A DNA stretch of 6,276 nucleotides from an uncultured Clostridia bacterium (GTDB lineage Bacteria > Bacillota > Clostridia > Monoglobales > Monoglobaceae), in assembly GCA_945878965.1 (NCBI GenBank), contig CAMCUJ010000090.1, positions 1-6,276 on the forward strand. The letters are read 5' to 3'. Made by a program: the position numbers and the translations under genes. The notes beneath the pieces were generated by a model that worked only from the letters and a program-made list of their open reading frames with translations, had not been told where the DNA came from and did not search any database. Shown piece by piece: positions 5,631 through 6,276 of the stretch. Position 1 is the stretch's first letter; every line of letters starts with the position of its first letter.

Positions 5631-6122
5631 ACTGTTTAAAATTTTTCGTTCAAGACCTCTCTTAAGCTTTACGAACCAACCCTCTTTATCTGAAATAGGT
5701 CGAACCAAAATGCTGTACATTCCCATAAGACTTGCACTCCATATATCGGTAAAAAGCTGATCGCCTACCAAAACCGCCTGAGTGGGTTTAATATTAAGGC
5801 TTGAAAGCTTTCGTTTTATTTTAAATTCAAGCGGCTTACACGCACGTGAAATATAATCGCAGTCTATAGACCTTGCAAACAGGCTTACTCTTTTCTTTCC
5901 GTTATTTGAAGCAATCATAACCTCAAATCCACGCTCCTTAAGGTCAGATATCCACTTGATTAATTTTTCATCCGCACTCGGCATAGAATACGGAGCGAGC
6001 GTATTGTCAATGTCAAATACAAAAGCCTTTATTCCTCTTTCTTTAAGTGCATTTATATCTATATCATATATAGTATCAACAAATAAATCCGGTAAAAACC
6101 GTGAACGTATACCACCTTTCAT
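5628..6122 (-). CDS. yqeG: YqeG-family HAD-IIIA phosphatase
   Basis: Cytoplasmic HAD-superfamily protein of 164 aa, close to the B. subtilis YqeG length. All HAD motifs are present: motif I D37-I-D39-N-T41 (nucleophile D37, acid/base D39), motif II S72 in ASNN, motif III K96 in CKP, and motif IV G120-D121-Q-L-F-T-D126. The FLPDLFVDTIYDI segment at 9-21 and the C-terminal RGLERKIL are family signatures. Relatives are assigned phosphatase activity on phosphorylated small molecules, and eukaryotic relatives include mitochondrial phosphatidylglycerophosphate phosphatase; the bacterial substrate is not settled. In Bacillus the gene lies beside yqeH, a ribosome-assembly GTPase, which is not in this window. 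The ATG at 6122 has AAAGGG 7 nt upstream. It is the first gene after a strong promoter and probably heads an operon with the endonuclease IV-like and peptidase genes. Confidence 0.95.
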   Translation of the reverse strand: MKGGIRSRFLPDLFVDTIYDIDINALKERGIKAFVFDIDNTLAPYSMPSADEKLIKWISDLKERGFEVMIASNNGKKRVSLFARSIDCDYISRACKPLEFKIKRKLSSLNIKPTQAVLVGDQLFTDIWSASLMGMYSILVRPISDKEGWFVKLKRGLERKILNS

Positions 6123-6161
6123 AGCTTAACCCTTTCTTTGAATTTAAATTCCTTAATTTTA

Positions 6162-6190
6162 GTTATATCATCTTTACCCGATTTTGTCAA
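6162..6190 (-). promoter_or_regulatory. Near-consensus sigma-A promoter for the yqeG operon
   Basis: The minus strand reads TTGACA (6185-6190, perfect), a 17 nt spacer, then TATAAC (6162-6167, 5/6), with TGA just before the -10 making an extended -10. Transcription would start near 6155, leaving a leader of about 33 nt before yqeG. No operator-like dyad is evident over it. Confidence 0.85.
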
Positions 6191-6237
6191 TAGAACTTTT
6201 CTTTTCGTTTGGATATACAGATTTATCAATAAAAAAC

Positions 6238-6266
6238 TTGCAATTTATAATAAAGAGTGTTATAAT
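6238..6266 (+). promoter_or_regulatory. Divergent plus-strand sigma-A promoter leaving the window
   Basis: The plus strand reads TTGCAA (6238-6243), a 17 nt spacer and TATAAT (6261-6266, perfect), with TGT before the -10 giving an extended -10, and an A-run at 6231-6236 that could act as an UP element. It would start transcription near 6273 towards a gene beyond the right edge. Its -35 region shares CTTGCAATTT with the efp promoter. Confidence 0.7.
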
Positions 6267-6276
6267 AAATTTAGTG

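Noticed and set aside
88..6122. A novel multi-gene system across the window
   Set aside because: All six genes belong to recognisable conserved families in a gene order largely familiar from Clostridia and Bacillus; no toxin, nuclease-effector pair, reverse transcriptase or phage gene is present.

Overview
The window looks like a chromosomal housekeeping segment from a low-GC Gram-positive anaerobe of the class Clostridia, probably a gut Ruminococcus/Oscillospiraceae-type lineage. The evidence is the AT-rich DNA, the strong AGGAGG-type ribosome binding sites, the neighbourhood of yqeG, an Xaa-Pro peptidase, efp and a CD1247-family zinc-ribbon gene, and a C-terminally extended RNase R. The lineage is inferred from gene content, not from a search.

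All six protein genes lie on the minus strand, so the transcriptional order runs from the right edge to the left. A near-consensus sigma-A promoter at 6162-6190 starts a first unit: yqeG (HAD-family phosphatase), an endonuclease IV-like TIM-barrel protein, and an M24 Xaa-Pro aminopeptidase whose start overlaps the previous stop by 14 nt. A second promoter at 3532-3560 drives efp (elongation factor P), followed after 92 nt by a CD1247-family protein with an N-terminal helical region, a zinc ribbon and a Cys/Asp-rich tail. An intrinsic-terminator-like hairpin at 2223-2248 then separates this unit from rnr (RNase R). A divergent plus-strand promoter at 6238-6266 points out of the right edge towards a gene not in the window.

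The genes have linked but mostly independent roles in translation and RNA or peptide turnover. EF-P relieves ribosome stalls at proline runs, the M24 peptidase removes residues ahead of proline, RNase R degrades structured RNA, and YqeG is linked in Bacillus to ribosome-assembly genes. The peptidase-efp pairing is widespread in Firmicutes.

I see no defence system, mobile element with a transposase, CRISPR array, tRNA or rRNA. The less ordinary points are: (1) the RNase R lacks the usual N-terminal helix-turn-helix and cold-shock domains and has about 150 unrecognised residues after its basic tail; (2) a GC-rich, multi-hairpin repeat at 1-112 supplies the last codons and stop of rnr; (3) the rnr leader can form mutually exclusive stems, including one with the terminator 5' arm; (4) the endonuclease IV-like protein keeps most zinc ligands but has lysine where the E. 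coli enzyme has a zinc-binding aspartate.
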